Shown here piece by piece: positions 5,196-6,111 of a stretch of 6,111 nucleotides of DNA. The stretch comes from Thermodesulfobacteriaceae bacterium. GTDB taxonomy: Bacteria; Desulfobacterota; Thermodesulfobacteria; Thermodesulfobacteriales; Thermodesulfobacteriaceae. The notes beneath the pieces were generated by a model that was given only the letters and a program-made list of their open reading frames with translations, searched no databases and was not told the origin of the DNA. The translations under genes were made by a program, and so were the position numbers. Every line of letters begins with the position of its first letter. Position 1 is the first letter of the stretch. The stretch covers positions 1-6,111 of the forward strand of contig WGAR01000075.1 of the NCBI GenBank assembly GCA_015494725.1, written 5' to 3'.

Positions 5196-5224
5196 TATAT
5201 ACAAAAGATAGGATAAAGCGTCAA
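5196..5224 (-). promoter_or_regulatory. argB promoter
   Basis: TTGACG (5219-5224), a 17-base spacer and TATATA (5196-5201) on the minus strand form a near-consensus sigma-70 promoter. Start is expected near 5189, giving a leader of about 48 bases. A short GC palindrome, TCCCGTCCCCGGGAGGGA (5161-5178), lies in the leader. I did not find a convincing ARG-box pair. Confidence 0.62.
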
Positions 5225-5231
5225 ATCTATC

Positions 5232-5260
5232 TTGGCGGCGGAATAATTCTTAGATATGCT
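5232..5260 (+). promoter_or_regulatory. Candidate promoter of the RNA ligase partner gene
   Basis: TTGGCG (5232-5237), a 17-base spacer and TATGCT (5255-5260), with each hexamer 4 of 6 to consensus. The start would be near 5267, only about 17 bases before the TTG codon. Its -35 lies 7 bases from the argB -35 on the other strand, so two polymerases would compete for the same DNA. Confidence 0.38.
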
Positions 5261-5283
5261 ACGCATAGATTACCTTCGGGGGT

Positions 5284-5880
5284 TTGGAGATCGTCACTCC
5301 GGAAAGGGAACGCCTGATACCGGATACCAGCATTTTTACCAATCCGGATGTATATCGTCAGTTCGGAGAGACTCCGGCCGCAGCCTTCAGGAAGTTTCTG
5401 GAACTTGCCGCTGAGGCCGAGGGCCTTTCCGTGTATATGCCTTCTTCCATTTACGAGGAACTCAAAAAGATGGTCAAGGAACTACGCATCCCTCCCCGCG
5501 CCCGGGCCGTATTCAAGGTCAAATCGCCTCGCAAATATGAACTTCAGATCCCGGCCTTCCTGCTTTATGAATTTATAGAGGATCTGCGCAAAAGAATAAA
5601 CAAGGGGCTGCGAGTGGCCGAGGAAGCGGTGCGACTTTCCAGCGGGAAAAACCCGGGGGAGGTCATCAATACCCTGCGTCGCAAGTATCGGGAGGCCCTG
5701 CGCGAGGGCATCCTGGACAGTCGGGAGGACCTGGAACTTATCCTGCTGGCCCTGGAGCTGGACGGGATCATTCTTTCCGCCGACCGGGGAGTCCTTCTCA
5801 TGGCCGACAAATTGGGTATTCGGTACGTACCCCCGCAGGAGATTCGTGAGACCCTGGAGGGCTTCCGTTATCTGGAATGA
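5284..5880 (+). CDS. RNA ligase partner protein (PIN domain, UPF0278 family)
   Basis: A protein of about 198 residues matching the RNA ligase partner family (PIN_5/UPF0278), found in archaea and thermophilic bacteria. In many genomes that family co-occurs with a Pab1020-type homodimeric RNA ligase. The PIN-like acidic sites are seen as Asp14 in IPDTSIFTNPDVY, Glu58-Glu59 in SSIYEEL, Asp149 in SREDLELILLALEL, and Asp160/Asp167 in DGIILSADRG. The C-terminal YVPPQEIRETLEGF fits the PIN strand-helix end. It is therefore probably an endoribonuclease acting in RNA processing or repair; this function is inferred. No ATG is available. The start is TTG (5284) with GGGGG immediately before it, too close for an ideal ribosome site. 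A CTG at 5314 with GGAAAGG upstream would give MIPDTSIF and is a real alternative, shortening it by 10 residues. A TAG at 5266 limits any upstream extension. The ligase gene is not in the window. Confidence 0.82.
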   Translation: MEIVTPERERLIPDTSIFTNPDVYRQFGETPAAAFRKFLELAAEAEGLSVYMPSSIYEELKKMVKELRIPPRARAVFKVKSPRKYELQIPAFLLYEFIEDLRKRINKGLRVAEEAVRLSSGKNPGEVINTLRRKYREALREGILDSREDLELILLALELDGIILSADRGVLLMADKLGIRYVPPQEIRETLEGFRYLE

Positions 5881-6111
5881 TTAGACCGGAACGGCGTTCC
5901 CCAGGGGGACCTCTTCCACCAGCTCCTGATAATCGTCGAGCCAGTAGGCGGTGGAATTTCGCCGGTAGAGCAGGAGTTTTCCGGTGTCTTCCTCCCGGGC
6001 GGCCCGGTGAAACTTAAAAATAACCCATTCCCGGGTGAGACCGGCTATTTCCAGTTTCCCCATAGCATGGGACATTACGAAACGTACCCGTTTGGCCACA
6101 CCGGAGACCAT
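5881..6111 (-). CDS. C-terminal end of a KamA-like radical SAM protein (5' part beyond window)
   Basis: The last 76 or so codons of a minus-strand gene that reaches the right edge. An ATG occupies the final three bases, but the true start probably lies outside. The product contains VRFVMSHAMGKLEIAGLT at about residues 9-26, then VIFKFHRAAREEDTGKLLLYRRNSTAYWLDDYQELVEEV. I recognise this as resembling the C-terminal tail of some KamA/lysine 2,3-aminomutase-like radical SAM proteins, in which a strand-rich tail follows the barrel. The radical SAM cysteine motif would lie upstream and cannot be seen, so the assignment is tentative. An independent small protein is the alternative. Its TAA (5881-5883) abuts the TGA of the convergent RNA ligase partner gene, with no base between. 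Confidence 0.45.
   Translation of the reverse strand: MVSGVAKRVRFVMSHAMGKLEIAGLTREWVIFKFHRAAREEDTGKLLLYRRNSTAYWLDDYQELVEEVPLGNAVPV

Noticed and set aside
5142..5204. TTG-initiated 21-residue extension of argB
   Set aside because: The TTG lies inside the promoter spacer upstream of the expected transcript start, and the shorter form has the normal family length.
4794..5216. 140-codon histidine-rich plus-strand frame
   Set aside because: Antisense to the conserved N-terminal part of argB and to its promoter. The histidine richness is the mirror of argB valine/methionine codons.

Overview
The window looks like a bacterial chromosome segment, most likely from a thermophilic anaerobe of the Thermodesulfobacteriota type or a similar deep lineage. 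This is an inference from gene content: an oxygen-sensitive class I hybrid cluster protein, an archaeal-type P-loop ATPase, a DUF433/DUF5615 toxin-antitoxin pair, and a PIN-domain 'RNA ligase partner' protein typical of archaea and thermophilic bacteria. The -10/-35 promoters, Shine-Dalgarno sites and CCA-encoding tRNA are bacterial in style. No 16S or other definitive marker is present.

The layout falls into two compositional parts. Positions 1 to about 1900 are visibly AT-richer (sampled lines are about 38-42% GC) and look like an accessory patch. It holds, on the minus strand, the N-terminal two-thirds or so of an archaeal-type AAA ATPase that runs off the left edge. Ahead of that ATPase is a 33-codon relic or leader that resembles the start of a sugar nucleotidyltransferase. 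Next comes a compact DUF433 antitoxin / DUF5615 toxin operon with its own promoter and a plausible terminator, followed by about 380 bases of non-coding repeat debris. That debris includes a 72-base perfect copy of the ATPase 5' coding region and a hairpin-like repeat that has a second partial copy on the other side of the toxin-antitoxin operon. The patch ends at the 3' end of a tRNA-Leu(CAG) gene, which suggests that the tRNA marks an island boundary.

Positions 1904-6111 are GC-richer (about 55-62%) and carry core-type genes. These are tRNA-Leu, hcp (hybrid cluster protein / hydroxylamine reductase), a divergent small exported protein of unknown function, argB (acetylglutamate kinase), a divergent RNA-ligase-partner PIN protein, and the C-terminal end of a convergent gene that resembles KamA-type radical SAM proteins.

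The non-tRNA genes are arranged as divergent and convergent pairs. hcp and the exported protein share a 125-base spacer with an FNR/CRP-family palindrome, TTGACCCAGATCAA. argB and the PIN protein fire from back-to-back promoters whose -35 boxes are only 7 bases apart. The exported protein and argB converge, and the PIN protein and the KamA-like gene converge with directly abutting stop codons. I see no CRISPR array, intact transposase, rRNA or clear multi-gene defence cluster. The most unusual structure is the toxin-antitoxin operon enclosed by two nested sets of direct repeats beside a tRNA gene.
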